64,000 bases of DNA, taken from Shewanella marinintestina (lineage in GTDB: Bacteria > Pseudomonadota > Gammaproteobacteria > Enterobacterales > Shewanellaceae). Within the stretch, counting starts at the first letter, position 1. The number at the start of each line of letters is the position of its first letter. The position numbers were made by a program, and so were the translations under genes. Below, piece by piece: positions 42,012 through 51,685 of this stretch. The stretch covers positions 1-64,000 of the forward strand of contig NZ_JAKILC010000016.1 in assembly GCF_023283845.1 (NCBI RefSeq), in the 5' to 3' direction. The notes under the pieces were generated by a model. That model searched no databases. It worked only from the letters and a program-made list of their open reading frames with translations, and had not been told where the DNA came from.

Positions 42012-42076
42012 TTACCTAAGGGTAAAAGTCATTTGTATTTTATGGTGATTATCAATGTTAGCCAGATGAATATAAT
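42012..42076 (+). promoter_or_regulatory. LysR-type promoter of the SMR transporter gene (copy 4)
   Basis: TTACCTAAGGGTAA (42012-42025, perfect half-sites), 21 bp, ATTATC, and TATAAT (42071-42076). Spacing is identical to the other three copies. The upstream flank AAAGATTATTACC and the -35 region GATTATCAATGT match copy 3. Predicted leader to the gene is about 60 nt. Confidence 0.83.
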
Positions 42077-42139
42077 AGCTGTATTGATTTAAACCTCTTT
42101 GCAAACATGGCGTTGTAGAGCAAATACCAAGGTAATAGC

Positions 42140-42466
42140 ATGAGCTGGATTTTTCTTTTATTGGGCGTAGTCGCGGAAGTGTTATCTCATGTGGCATTAA
42201 AAGCCACCGATGGTTTTAGCAAGCCATTACCTGCGGCACTGGTTATCTTAGGTCACCTCACAGCGTTTATTTTTTTAGGCCAAGCAATGAAGGGCATGCC
42301 AGTTGGTGTGGTACATGCTTTATGGGCAGGTTTAGCGATTGTGTCAGTAACATTAATCTCAGCACTATTTTATCGTGAACATTTGGATATGACGGCTTGG
42401 GTCGGAATGGTACTGGTAGCAGCTGGCGTAATGATGATTAACTTTTCACAGGGGCATGCTCATTAA
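42140..42466 (+). CDS. Small multidrug resistance (SMR) family transporter
   Basis: A 108-residue protein with four TM helices. Glu13 in GVVAEVLSH matches the proton/substrate-coupling Glu14 of EmrE, and Trp62 matches Trp63. The substrate-contact Tyr60 of EmrE is replaced here by His59 (VVHALWAG instead of AYAIWSG), so substrate range may differ from classical quaternary-ammonium exporters. AAGG lies 7 bases before the ATG. Its promoter is the same type as frmA's, suggesting a role in the same stress response. Confidence 0.87.
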   Translation: MSWIFLLLGVVAEVLSHVALKATDGFSKPLPAALVILGHLTAFIFLGQAMKGMPVGVVHALWAGLAIVSVTLISALFYREHLDMTAWVGMVLVAAGVMMINFSQGHAH

Positions 42467-42594
42467 TGCTTGTGAGGTGTATTTTTCATTCGCATAATTT
42501 GATTGATTAGAGCGATCTTACTATTGAGCTTAGATTACTTTGGCGGAATAAGTTCGAGCTGCTACATTCAAGTAAAACTGTCAGGAGATAAATT

Positions 42595-43014
42595 ATGCGT
42601 TTATTGAATACGATGCTAGTGATAGTGCTTATGGTGCTCAGCGGTTGTGCATCAACCGAAGCCAATAAAGAGCGTGATGCGATGTATACCTTCCCGGATC
42701 TTGAGCAAGTTAACTCGATTGATAATTTCCGTATGGATGGCTGGGAAAGTGTTGATAAATACTCTGTTATTGTTGATTCACGTCCTAGGCAAAGCTACTT
42801 ATTGATTTTGAATGGCGGTTCGAATGACTTTAATTTTGCTCAAGGTTTATTAGTGACCTCAAGTTTAGGGAAAGTCACCGCTGGTTTTGATACAGTTTCG
42901 ACAGTGCAAGATCCTATGATTAAGTCGCAAATAAAACGTATTTATAAGCTAGAAGATAAACAGCAGAAGAATGAGATTAAAGCCAAAATAGAGGCTTTTG
43001 TCGATAAGAAATAG
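42595..43014 (+). CDS. DUF6491-type lipoprotein
   Basis: A 139-residue lipoprotein precursor with lipobox LSGC (cysteine 18). The mature part has DSRPRQSYLLIL and a C-terminal lysine-rich helix. It resembles the DUF6491 group of small gammaproteobacterial lipoproteins of unknown function. GGAGA lies 7 bases upstream of the ATG. Appears monocistronic. Confidence 0.75.
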   Translation: MRLLNTMLVIVLMVLSGCASTEANKERDAMYTFPDLEQVNSIDNFRMDGWESVDKYSVIVDSRPRQSYLLILNGGSNDFNFAQGLLVTSSLGKVTAGFDTVSTVQDPMIKSQIKRIYKLEDKQQKNEIKAKIEAFVDKK

Positions 43015-43345
43015 CGATATTAAAATGCTGCTGTTGTCGGCATAGGGTTGTGAACTACAACCTTTCAGAATTAGCTTAAAGGAGCGTTTTAAAGTTCTTT
43101 TTATTACAATCACCTTACAGTTTAGACGCTGACTAACTCCCGCTCAAAATTGCCAATTTATACTCTTAAGGCTGATTTGAAATCTCTTTTTAGCATGAGC
43201 TTTAGTTGTTGATTCTGCAAATCTCGTTGGTTTACTGTCATGTTTTTCGATACAAACTGACTGCCAATCGCTAGTTTTTCCATCGGCTTTAAATCGTTAA
43301 TCTAGCCTCAACATCACTTACAACTGGTAAGCGATAAAATTTAAA
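43015..43345. other. Intergenic region, no gene seen
   Basis: 330 bp between a lipoprotein and a beta-barrel gene. A small hairpin GGTTGT / ACAACC at 43046-43062 with a short T run could be a weak terminator for the lipoprotein gene. Nothing else is recognised. Confidence 0.4.
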
Positions 43346-43360
43346 TTGAGAGTGAGGTCG

Positions 43361-43903
43361 ATGATGAAAGCAAAAACAATTCTAGTGAGTGTATTGTGTT
43401 CTGGTTTGATGGTTGGCAGTGTACAAGCCGTTGAAGTCGATTTCTTTGCTGGTGCAGCAGTGGGCTACCAGATGGATAAAGTCGATGGTGGTGTTAACCA
43501 TGATACTGAAGATATGTCATATCAAGGTCGTATCGGGGTTTTGATTGAACAGCAGCACAGGATCACCGGTACTTTTGGCTATATGGAAGATGAGTTCTCT
43601 GATGCCAATACTGACTACAAGCAAGAGCAATACAGCTGGTTGCTTTCTTATGATTATCTAATACCTGTACATAAAGATGTAAATCTATTTGTCGGTGTGA
43701 GTGCCGGTGCGAATGACAATAAGATTGCTGGACGAGCCTCAACTGACTTTGTCTATGGTGGACAAGCGGGTGTGCAATATAAATGGACTGAAAATCTATC
43801 GTCCGATTTAGGCTATCGCTACTTAGCGCAGGACTACAGTGAAAACGCCATTGATATCGATAATAGCCAACAAATCTATTTGACCTTAGATTATAAGTTC
43901 TAG
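43361..43903 (+). CDS. Small outer-membrane beta-barrel protein
   Basis: A 180-residue precursor with a signal peptide ending VQA (about residue 23) and alternating beta strands ending in the aromatic LTLDYKF, typical of 8-stranded OmpA/OmpX-like barrels. Two ATG codons (43361, 43364) follow GTGAGG; the second has better spacing. A TTG further upstream (43346) is less likely. Specific function unknown. It is convergent with the Omp85-like gene. Confidence 0.75.
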   Translation: MMKAKTILVSVLCSGLMVGSVQAVEVDFFAGAAVGYQMDKVDGGVNHDTEDMSYQGRIGVLIEQQHRITGTFGYMEDEFSDANTDYKQEQYSWLLSYDYLIPVHKDVNLFVGVSAGANDNKIAGRASTDFVYGGQAGVQYKWTENLSSDLGYRYLAQDYSENAIDIDNSQQIYLTLDYKF

Positions 43904-43969
43904 CTCGCTATCATAGAGCTGCAGGCTGATGAATCGAAAGGAGTCGATTTATCTGTTGTGCCCATATCA

Positions 43970-45616
43970 TCAAAAATGATTTTTCACCTGAAAACGCCAT
44001 TCCCAACTATTTACCTCTGGCCCAGAGGTAAAGGGCACGCTTAAATCAATATGGGCAACATTGCCATAGCTGGATTTTGAAGAGTATACCCTAGCACCAA
44101 TACCAAAACTGCCAATAGGTGATGAGATAGCGTTGTTGTTATCGTTACCGCCAAATGCTTGGCCAATATCAGTGAATACCGCCCAGCCTAATTCTGCTAG
44201 TTGGTAAAGATCAATATTTGGGTAGTTACGCAGCTCAGCGGTAAAAGCCCATTGATTATCACCGTATTGGTAATCGTTAGGGTAGCCGCGAATGCCAGTT
44301 TCATCGCCAAGTGCAAATGGTCTGTCTAAGTAATTATTTTTTGAAGTGCTTAATCTTAGTTTTGAGTATGCGGTCCATTTGGGCGCGAGTTGATAGAAAT
44401 ATTCTGCGGCCAGATTTAGTTGGTAGAAATCTTTTTGACTGGTGGCAAATACGCCTTCAGCATCCATTTCTAGCAAGAGCAGTTGCTCATCTGCTTGATA
44501 ACCGCGACTCGATTGCCAATTGAAATGGTAGCCAATAGGTGAGTCGTCATTGAGATCGCGGGTTTCGATGCCTAGCTTAATAAAATGCTGCCAACCTAAA
44601 TTAAAGTCTTCGTTATAATTTATCAGGTGAATATTTTGTAGGACTTTAAAGTCATCTTGAATGTATTGGTAGGCCAGCCATGGATAAAGAAAATCTCTAT
44701 CTTGGGGTAACTCTGAAGTCGGATAATTGTCGACATGGTTAAATTCATGGCGATCTTGGGTTATTCCCATAATGATCCGCGACAGCTGTTGCTCATCTTT
44801 ATCTATTAACCAGCCTAGCCGAGCATTGTTGTAGCTAACCGCGTGTTCAAATTCATTAATGTCTTGGCCATTTTGCTTTAAGGTGTCGATACGTAAATCA
44901 TTCAAATATTCAGCCGAATACATGTGATTACCGTCAAGGGTATAGAAAGGTTTTTCAAAATATACATGTTGTGCATGACCGTCACTATTATCGTAAAAAT
45001 CGGCTGCTATCGTCGCGTGTTTGATAAAGTTTACCGGAGCCTCAACCGCAAATTTATAACCGGTTCTGTCGGCATTAGATTGGTATTTAAATCGAGTTCT
45101 AACGCCATATCCAAATAAATTATCTTCTTTTATACCGACAGAGAACTTACTTTCACCCCCGCTGCGGCTAGCGTTAAATGTCGGTAGTAACGACCAGTTA
45201 TCCCAAGTCTCGACTAAAACATTTTGACCTTCGTCGGCTAGGTCGGCATCGGGAGCTGGTTCTGAGTAAGTGATTTTCGCATCGCGTATATAAGGCTCTG
45301 CCCGTAAAATACGTTGCATCTCATCAAGATCTTTTTGGCTTACACTTTGCCCTTCTCCAAAGCTGAGCTTATTGCGGATAACACTATCTCGAGTATTAAT
45401 ATGTAAGTAGTTAGCCCAGCGGTGAATAAAGAAGGTTTCAGGATCTGAGAGATCAAAGATATCGTTACTTTTTATAACAATGTTCTTGATGGGCTTTTTT
45501 TCTAGTGAACTGGCAAGTTTATCACTAGTGGATTTAGGTATTTTCGGAGCAGCAAAAGCCGCATCGCTATGGATGCTGTAACTAATAACAAATATTAGAC
45601 TGCAAACCCGCTTCAT
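43970..45616 (-). CDS. Omp85/BamA-like outer-membrane protein
   Basis: A 548-residue precursor with a signal peptide (about 1-23), one recognisable POTRA-like region (about 40-115, including RNKLSFGEGQSVSQKDLDEMQRILRAEPYIRDA) and a C-terminal beta barrel ending in NHF. The segment LGDETGIRGYPNDY corresponds to the conserved Omp85 loop that plugs the barrel (RGY motif). Too short for BamA or TamA, with fewer POTRA domains; it resembles orphan patatin/ShlB-type or DUF-type barrels. No secreted partner is adjacent. Function unknown. Confidence 0.78.
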   Translation of the reverse strand: MKRVCSLIFVISYSIHSDAAFAAPKIPKSTSDKLASSLEKKPIKNIVIKSNDIFDLSDPETFFIHRWANYLHINTRDSVIRNKLSFGEGQSVSQKDLDEMQRILRAEPYIRDAKITYSEPAPDADLADEGQNVLVETWDNWSLLPTFNASRSGGESKFSVGIKEDNLFGYGVRTRFKYQSNADRTGYKFAVEAPVNFIKHATIAADFYDNSDGHAQHVYFEKPFYTLDGNHMYSAEYLNDLRIDTLKQNGQDINEFEHAVSYNNARLGWLIDKDEQQLSRIIMGITQDRHEFNHVDNYPTSELPQDRDFLYPWLAYQYIQDDFKVLQNIHLINYNEDFNLGWQHFIKLGIETRDLNDDSPIGYHFNWQSSRGYQADEQLLLLEMDAEGVFATSQKDFYQLNLAAEYFYQLAPKWTAYSKLRLSTSKNNYLDRPFALGDETGIRGYPNDYQYGDNQWAFTAELRNYPNIDLYQLAELGWAVFTDIGQAFGGNDNNNAISSPIGSFGIGARVYSSKSSYGNVAHIDLSVPFTSGPEVNSWEWRFQVKNHF

Positions 45617-45742
45617 TATGCTGATTTCCTCCCTGACTAGTGCCTATTTTTACCTGATGGTGAAAAAGTATTCTATAGGGTAAGCATAGTTTAGATAAGC
45701 AATAACGCACTGATTTTACTTAAGCAAAAAAGTAAATGTTAG

Positions 45743-45777
45743 AATTGAAAAGAGCGCTTAAAGCGCTCTTTTCAATT
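45743..45777 (-). terminator. Intrinsic terminator after the ThrE-type gene
   Basis: A 17-bp perfect inverted repeat AATTGAAAAGAGCGCTT around a single central base, with T-rich sequence on the 3' side when read leftward, 19 bp past the stop of the leftward gene. Confidence 0.8.
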
Positions 45778-45796
45778 TAGCTCATCGCTATAACAG

Positions 45797-47023
45797 CTAT
45801 AAGGTGCGCCTCGGCGGTACGGCAACGTTGGCAAAGATTAAGCCAGCCACAATCGACATAAAGATTAAGAAGATTTGAATGCCCAAATGTGACTGGTTAA
45901 AGATAGTTTCACCAAGAATTAAGGTGTTAAGGCCAATATAAGTTTTACTGCCAGGCACCAAAATGACAATGCCTTGTAGTAACGCAATCGAAGCAGGCGC
46001 TTTCATCCAGCGAGCGAACAAGTTGGAGTAGATCCCAACGGCAAGAGCGCCAAAGAAAATCCCAATAGACTCACCAAAGTAAATACCACCTAGCATAGCA
46101 GAGAAAAATGCCACTATTCCGGCCATAATGCCCCAAGGAGAGTCCTTTAAGCGCGCTTTAAAGATAATGACTAGTGCGGTTGAAAGGATTGGTACAGCAG
46201 CCCATATTCCCCATTTGGGTATGGATTCTGGAGGTAAATAAGTCACTTCACCAAATAGGGCTTTACCAATTGCCATGCCCAAAATCACACCAAAGTAGAG
46301 TTTGAACAGCAACATAAAGGCGTCCATCACTCTTGCTGTACCGGAGATTAAGTCACGCGCCGCAAGTTCAGCGAGTCCTAAGGTTAAGGCCAAGCCCGGA
46401 ATAAAGATAATAATTCCCGATAGAATAATGACAGGAATATTCACAGATGGATCGATTTGTGCAATACCGTAGGCAAGGGTGGCACATAAAATGGCGGCAA
46501 GGGGTTCGAGCATTTCTGCCATGCGTTTTGAGCGTTCTGCGCGGTAGACTAAACCATAAACCATCAGGCCTAACATGCCAGACCAAAACACATCGTTCCA
46601 ACTAGTGCCCATGAGCATGGCAAATGCACCAGCTGAAGTACCAAAAGCTAACAAAGTTAGCTTAGTACCATATGGGTTAGGTTTATTGGCTATCTCTTCT
46701 AAACGCTCAAGTGCTTCTTGAAGGGTGCGCTGGCCAGACATGAGTTCTTCAACTAACTCGTCGGTGCGAGCAAGTGCGCCTAAATCTAAATCACCAGGCT
46801 TAACTCTGGCAACATGGTTGTACTCTTGGTCTTCATTATGTTGCAACACAAAAGTCATTGCGGTAGGAGAAATTAAAAAATAACCTTCAATACCGAGTAC
46901 ATTAGATACGCCCTGAAGGTGAGTTTCTAAACGATAGGCCGGTGTGCCAAATTTATGCAGGGCTTTACCAAGTCTGATAATAAAGCGGCGTTTTTCTAAA
47001 AATTCTTGATTATCCACTACCAT
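45797..47023 (-). CDS. Threonine/serine exporter (ThrE) family protein
   Basis: A 408-residue inner-membrane protein that fuses the two ThrE modules: an N-terminal ThrE/DUF1212 domain (about 8-255, with LGKALHKFGTPAYRLE) and a C-terminal ThrE_2/DUF3815 domain (about 275-405). About ten TM helices are apparent. In E. coli the equivalent functions are split between YjjP and YjjB. Family members export threonine, serine or, with YjjPB, succinate; which applies here is unknown. No clear Shine-Dalgarno precedes the ATG. Confidence 0.85.
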   Translation of the reverse strand: MVVDNQEFLEKRRFIIRLGKALHKFGTPAYRLETHLQGVSNVLGIEGYFLISPTAMTFVLQHNEDQEYNHVARVKPGDLDLGALARTDELVEELMSGQRTLQEALERLEEIANKPNPYGTKLTLLAFGTSAGAFAMLMGTSWNDVFWSGMLGLMVYGLVYRAERSKRMAEMLEPLAAILCATLAYGIAQIDPSVNIPVIILSGIIIFIPGLALTLGLAELAARDLISGTARVMDAFMLLFKLYFGVILGMAIGKALFGEVTYLPPESIPKWGIWAAVPILSTALVIIFKARLKDSPWGIMAGIVAFFSAMLGGIYFGESIGIFFGALAVGIYSNLFARWMKAPASIALLQGIVILVPGSKTYIGLNTLILGETIFNQSHLGIQIFLIFMSIVAGLIFANVAVPPRRTL

Positions 47024-47216
47024 GTTCGCTTTAGGTGATTACAGTTCTTATCTAATCTAAACAGTAGTTTAGGGCGTTGTTATTGTTGTATTAGACGCAG
47101 ACGTTTATTCGCCATAATTTGACCCGCGCATCTTACCTTATTTGGGCCAAAAAAGTTGCCATTTATTTACATAATGTTCGTTAATTGTAATGCTGTGGTG
47201 TTAAACACCAATTTAA

Positions 47217-47627
47217 ATGGAAACAATCATGTCACTGGCTATATCAGGGCTGTATATCAGCCTCACAGCATTACTTATCGTTACGCTAACTTATCGAGTA
47301 ATTAAATTAAGACGTACCCACAAAATAGGCATAGGTAATGCCGGTAATGAGTCGCTGACGCTAGCCCAAAGAGTGCATGCAAATTTACTTGAAAATGCAC
47401 CGATTGCTTTGTTGTTGCTGCTAGTTGCAGAAACTAATGGTACCCATCACCTAGTATTGCATGTGTTTGGCTGTATTTGGTTGGTTGCCCGCGTACTGCA
47501 TGCTGTAGGTTTAACCCAAGGAAAGGGGGGGTATCATATCGGCCGTTTTTGGGGCATGTTATTAACTTGGGCGGTGATTATTGGTTTAGCCCTAGTAAAC
47601 TTGTTTTCGTTTATTATGATGCTTTAG
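47217..47627 (+). CDS. MAPEG-family membrane protein
   Basis: A 136-residue protein with four TM helices and the MAPEG signature QRVHANLLENAPI (Arg52, His54, Asn56, Glu59, Asn60, Pro62). MAPEG proteins in bacteria include glutathione transferases and peroxidases; YecN-like members are uncharacterised. A second ATG at 47229 with GGA upstream may be the true start. Followed by a terminator. Confidence 0.85.
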   Translation: METIMSLAISGLYISLTALLIVTLTYRVIKLRRTHKIGIGNAGNESLTLAQRVHANLLENAPIALLLLLVAETNGTHHLVLHVFGCIWLVARVLHAVGLTQGKGGYHIGRFWGMLLTWAVIIGLALVNLFSFIMML

Positions 47628-47710
47628 GTTACCGTATTGATTACGCCTAAAAAGCCTCAAAGCCCTGCCCATTAATACCCACAGCCAAATTATGGGATAA
47701 AGGTCTATAC

Positions 47711-47740
47711 TAAAAAAAGCATCAATCTGATGCTTTTTTA
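47711..47740 (+). terminator. Intrinsic terminator after the MAPEG gene
   Basis: TAAAAAAAGCATCA / TGATGCTTTTTTA with a 3-base loop and a T run; 84 bp after the stop. Confidence 0.85.
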
Positions 47741-47846
47741 GTCACACCTTGCAGGCGTAGCCTGTTATACTCCGCGTCCCCGATGTGAGAGCTATTGGGG
47801 CGCAATATCTGCGTAATTTTTGTATTTCAGTTAGGCTGCCTAATCC

Positions 47847-50210
47847 ATGCAAGTAGAATCCACGTTATTTACCTTTCCAAAGTATCGCCCTGAGCTCACG
47901 CGCCCAGCGCCTTTTTTGCCTATGTCTCGTAAAGAGATGGCCAAGTTAGGCTGGGATAGTTGTGACATCATTATCGTCACAGGCGATGCCTACGTGGATC
48001 ATCCAAGCTTTGGTATGGCGGTGATTGGCCGCATGCTCGAAGCTCAAGGCTTCAGAGTGGGGATTATTTCTCAGCCAGATTGGTCAAACAAAGAAGACTT
48101 TATGAAGTTAGGTAAGCCTAACCTCTACTTTGGTGTGACCGCCGGTAACATGGACTCGATGATTAACCGTTATACCGCTGAGCGTCGTATGCGTCATGAT
48201 GATGCTTACACCGCGGGCAATATCGGTGGCAAACGTCCTGATCGCGCGGTAACCGTGTATACCCAGCGCTGTAAAGAAGCCTTTAAGCAAGTACCAGTGG
48301 TGATTGGTGGTATTGAAGCCAGTTTACGCCGCATTGCCCATTACGATTACTGGTCTGACAAAGTGCGCCGCAGCGTGATTTTAGACGCTAAAGCCGACAT
48401 CTTAGTTTACGGTAATGCCGAGCGTCCTTTGGTAGAACTGTCGCATCGTTTAGCGGCAGGTGAGCCAATAGCGGAATTACACAATATCCGCGGTACTACA
48501 GTCATTCGTAAAGAGCCATTACCTGAATGGAAGGGTATGGACTCGCGTAAGATTGATCAGCTGCATAAGATCGATCCAATTCCAAACCCGTATGGCGCCG
48601 ATGACGTAGGTTGTAAAAACCTGTCTGGGCCTACGGATGAAAAGATTTTTGATAATGACGCGCCAAAGGCGGTTAGTGTTCAGCCAGCTAGACCCAAGCC
48701 ATGGGAAAAAACCTATGTCTTGTTGCCTAGTTACGAGAAGGTGTCTGAAGATAAATATCTCTATGCCCACGCATCACGTATTTTGCACCAAGAGCAAAAC
48801 CCAGGCTGTGCTCGTGCGCTGTTTCAAAAGCATGCTGAGCGTGCGATTTGGGTTAACCCGCCTGCGTGGCCACTAAATACCGATGAAATGGATGGTGTGT
48901 TTGATCTTGCTTATCAGCGCGTTCCGCATCCATCGTACGGTAAAGAGAAAATTCCAGCTTACGACATGATTAAGACCTCGATCAATATCATGCGCGGTTG
49001 CTTTGGTGGCTGTTCGTTCTGCTCTATTACCGAGCATGAAGGACGCATTATTCAGAGTCGCTCGCAAGACTCGATCGTGAAAGAAATTAAAGATATTCAA
49101 GATAAAGTGCCGGGCTTTACCGGGGTAATTTCTGACTTGGGTGGCCCTACGGCCAACATGTATCGTTTAGGCTGTACTAGCGTAAAAGCCGAGAGTACCT
49201 GTCGCCGTTTATCTTGTGTGTTCCCATCGATTTGTGGCCATTTAGACACTGATCATCAAGCAACTATTGACCTGTACCGCGCAGCGCGTGACGTACCGGG
49301 TATTAAAAAGGTACTGATTGCGTCTGGTGTGCGTTATGACTTAGCCACAGAAGATCCGCGTTACGTGAAAGAGCTGGCAACCCACCATGTTGGCGGTTAC
49401 TTAAAAATTGCCCCAGAGCATACCGAAGAAGGTCCGCTCAACAAGATGATGAAACCGGGCATGGGCACTTACAACAAGTTTAAAGAGCTTTTCGATAAGT
49501 ACTCACAAGAGGCGGGTAAGAAGCAGTATTTGATCCCTTACTTTATTTCGGCGCATCCGGGCACGACCAATGAAGATATGGTGAACCTGGCGTTATGGTT
49601 AAAAGGCGAGAAGTTTAAGCTCGATCAAGTACAAAATTTCTATCCATCGCCAATGGCAAATGCGACCACGATTTATCACACAGAGCTTAACTCGCTGAAA
49701 AATGTTAAACATACCAGTGAAGAAGTTTCAGTGCCTAAGAAAGGCCGTCAGCGTAAGCTGCATAAAGCTTTACTGCGTTACCATGATGCAGAGGGCTGGC
49801 CGCTGATCCGTGAAGCGCTAATTGCCATGGGTAAAGAGAAGCTGATTGGTAATGGTCCAAATTGCTTAGTGCCTGCAGAATCTCGCCAAGAGCGTGAGGC
49901 GATTCGTAATAAGAAGAAGCTGAATACTAAAGATGACGGTAAAGGTAAAAAAGCCTTTACCCGTTTCTCCGGCGATCAATTTGATGATCGTAAAGAGGAC
50001 GGTAAGTCAGGGCAAAATAAATCAGGGCAAAACAAGTCCGGTGCTAACAAAGCTGGCGCAAATAAGGCAGGCGGTAAAGCTGGTGGCAATAAGTCAGGCC
50101 TGAATGGCCAATCCGGACAAGCTAAGTCAGGGCAGGGTAAGCCGGGCCAAGCAGGTAAACGTCCTCCTAAAAAGAATGCTTGGGGTACAACGCCTAAACA
50201 TCAAAGGTAA
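47847..50210 (+). CDS. ygiQ: YgiQ-family radical SAM protein
   Basis: A 787-residue radical SAM enzyme with the CxxxCxxC cluster motif at Cys385, Cys389 and Cys392 in [12 protein letters not shown]. The N-terminal UPF0313 domain (about 10-350) and the C-terminal DUF3362 part match E. coli YgiQ. Reaction unknown. The last ~80 residues are a low-complexity tail of [10 protein letters not shown] and AGANK-like pentapeptides, very rich in Gly, Lys, Asn, Gln and Ser. It ends before a hairpin terminator. Confidence 0.93.
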   Translation: MQVESTLFTFPKYRPELTRPAPFLPMSRKEMAKLGWDSCDIIIVTGDAYVDHPSFGMAVIGRMLEAQGFRVGIISQPDWSNKEDFMKLGKPNLYFGVTAGNMDSMINRYTAERRMRHDDAYTAGNIGGKRPDRAVTVYTQRCKEAFKQVPVVIGGIEASLRRIAHYDYWSDKVRRSVILDAKADILVYGNAERPLVELSHRLAAGEPIAELHNIRGTTVIRKEPLPEWKGMDSRKIDQLHKIDPIPNPYGADDVGCKNLSGPTDEKIFDNDAPKAVSVQPARPKPWEKTYVLLPSYEKVSEDKYLYAHASRILHQEQNPGCARALFQKHAERAIWVNPPAWPLNTDEMDGVFDLAYQRVPHPSYGKEKIPAYDMIKTSINIMRGCFGGCSFCSITEHEGRIIQSRSQDSIVKEIKDIQDKVPGFTGVISDLGGPTANMYRLGCTSVKAESTCRRLSCVFPSICGHLDTDHQATIDLYRAARDVPGIKKVLIASGVRYDLATEDPRYVKELATHHVGGYLKIAPEHTEEGPLNKMMKPGMGTYNKFKELFDKYSQEAGKKQYLIPYFISAHPGTTNEDMVNLALWLKGEKFKLDQVQNFYPSPMANATTIYHTELNSLKNVKHTSEEVSVPKKGRQRKLHKALLRYHDAEGWPLIREALIAMGKEKLIGNGPNCLVPAESRQEREAIRNKKKLNTKDDGKGKKAFTRFSGDQFDDRKEDGKSGQNKSGQNKSGANKAGANKAGGKAGGNKSGLNGQSGQAKSGQGKPGQAGKRPPKKNAWGTTPKHQR
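50001..50160 (+). repeat. Degenerate 15-bp repeats coding the YgiQ tail
   Basis: Tandem imperfect 15-bp units encode (S/A)G(Q/A)NK pentapeptides, with clear neighbours TCAGGGCAAAATAAA and TCAGGGCAAAACAAG. The array degenerates toward the 3' end. Such coding minisatellites can vary in length by slippage. Confidence 0.7.
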
Positions 50211-50270
50211 ATAGGCTATTTTTTTGGAATGCTAGCGACAAGATTGCTATAGCTAAATAAACTAAAATAA

Positions 50271-50298
50271 GGGAATATCTTAATGGATATTCCCTTTT
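50271..50298 (+). terminator. Intrinsic terminator after ygiQ, overlapping a candidate start codon
   Basis: A 9-bp stem GGGAATATC / GATATTCCC with a 6-base loop and TTTT. The ATG at 50283 lies in the loop. Confidence 0.75.
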
Positions 50299-50312
50299 CT
50301 ATGGGTGCGAAA

Positions 50313-50654
50313 ATGACGCAACAGACAAACGATAATATTGAATATAGCGACGAGAGCTTTTGGCTGAAGGTAAAACTATTTGCTAAAAAAGCCGGTCGTG
50401 AAGTGATCGATAATGCTTTGTGCTTGTATTATGCGGCTAAGCGTCCTGACACGCCTAAATGGGCTAAAACGGTCATCTTCGGCGCGCTAGCCTATTTTAT
50501 TTCACCGATTGATGCGATACCGGACTTAACGCCAATTATGGGGTTCTCTGATGACTTGGGTGCTCTAGCCGCTGCACTAGCGATGGTGTCTATGTATGTT
50601 GATGATGGTGTAAAAAACCAAGCCGCTGAGAAAACCGCAGCTTGGTTTGATTAG
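50313..50654 (+). CDS. DUF1232 (YkvA-like) membrane protein
   Basis: A 113-residue protein with the DUF1232 core: AKRPDTPKWAKTVIFGALAYFISPIDAIPDL, in which the FISPIDAIPD motif is diagnostic. It is a small membrane protein of unknown function. The frame opens at ATG 50283, but that codon is inside a terminator hairpin loop; ATG 50313 (GGGTG 5 bases upstream) or 50301 is more likely. It is convergent with lpxL, only 15 bp apart. Confidence 0.82.
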   Translation: MTQQTNDNIEYSDESFWLKVKLFAKKAGREVIDNALCLYYAAKRPDTPKWAKTVIFGALAYFISPIDAIPDLTPIMGFSDDLGALAAALAMVSMYVDDGVKNQAAEKTAAWFD

Positions 50655-50669
50655 CGTAAAGCCCGAGCA

Positions 50670-51599
50670 TTAATAAAGGGATGCTTCGCCATCTGGACGA
50701 TTCTTAAAGCGTCTATGTAGCCACATATATTGGCTCGGCTTAGCCATAATAGACTCTTCAACAATCTTATTGATAAAGCAGGCGCCAGCATGTTCATCCC
50801 CCTTAGGAAACTCATCTATCATTGGCTCTTTAATGGTTAAGGTGTAGTGACCGTTATCGTTATCACGTACAAAAACCACAGGCACGATGGCGCAGTTAGT
50901 ATTGTCCGCTAACAGGCTAGTTCCCGTTGTTGTACAAGCATTTTCTACCGCAAATAGCGGCGCGAAAGTGGAGCGACGACGGCCGTAATCATGATCCGGT
51001 GCGTACCACATAAAGGCACCATCATTAAGCGCCTCAAGCATAAACTTAACGTTTTTGCGATGGATCAGCGTATGACCACCCTGAGAGCGGCCTTTCAACT
51101 GAAAGTAATCAAAACACGGATTATTGTTTGGGCGGTATACCGCCATGCCCTGTGCATATTGGCCAAATGCCCGGCCACTTAACTCAAGGTTGAGTGAATG
51201 CACGGCAATCAGCAGTGCACCACGTCCTTCAGCTTTTAGCTTGTCGATATGCTCCATGCCAACCACTGTGGTGTGTTTAGCAATGCGCTCATTAGACCAA
51301 AACCAAGCCATACCTGTTTCAAGTAATGCCAAGCCTGTATTTTCAATATTCTGTTTGGTTAACTTTTCACGCTCGGTGTTTGTCATGTCAGGAAAACACA
51401 GCTCAAGATTACGCTTGATAGTGCGGGTGCGACGCTTCATAAAGCTAAGTACAATGCGGCCGAGTAGTTTGCCTAAACGAATTTGAATCGCGTAGGGCAA
51501 TAGGCTGCAAAGGTAGCTAACGCTAATGATTAATAACACGCACCAATATTTGGGATGTAACATTGCGAGCGAGAAGGTTGGTACTGTGTACTTACTCAT
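50670..51599 (-). CDS. lpxL: Lipid A biosynthesis lauroyl-type acyltransferase (LpxL family)
   Basis: A 309-residue inner-membrane acyltransferase. The family's HX4D/E catalytic motif is His134-SLNL-Glu139. FMKRRTRTIKRNLELCFP, ETGMAWFW, VYRPNNNP and WYAPDHDYG match E. coli LpxL/LpxP closely. A single N-terminal TM helix (about 18-38) anchors it. It adds a secondary acyl chain to Kdo2-lipid IVA. LpxP or LpxM-type specificity cannot be excluded. The gene stands alone. Confidence 0.9.
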   Translation of the reverse strand: MSKYTVPTFSLAMLHPKYWCVLLIISVSYLCSLLPYAIQIRLGKLLGRIVLSFMKRRTRTIKRNLELCFPDMTNTEREKLTKQNIENTGLALLETGMAWFWSNERIAKHTTVVGMEHIDKLKAEGRGALLIAVHSLNLELSGRAFGQYAQGMAVYRPNNNPCFDYFQLKGRSQGGHTLIHRKNVKFMLEALNDGAFMWYAPDHDYGRRRSTFAPLFAVENACTTTGTSLLADNTNCAIVPVVFVRDNDNGHYTLTIKEPMIDEFPKGDEHAGACFINKIVEESIMAKPSQYMWLHRRFKNRPDGEASLY

Positions 51600-51685
51600 T
51601 AGAGGGGGAGCTTTTAGTGATACAGAAAAATGTCGCGCGATTATACGCGATGTTTAGCCTTTCAGCTCTCTCTATATTAGATAAT

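Noticed and set aside
45650..45663. TTACCTGATGGTGA, a fifth possible copy of the LysR palindrome upstream of the Omp85-like gene
   Set aside because: One mismatch, and no TATAAT at the shared distance on either strand (leftward it would fall inside the gene).
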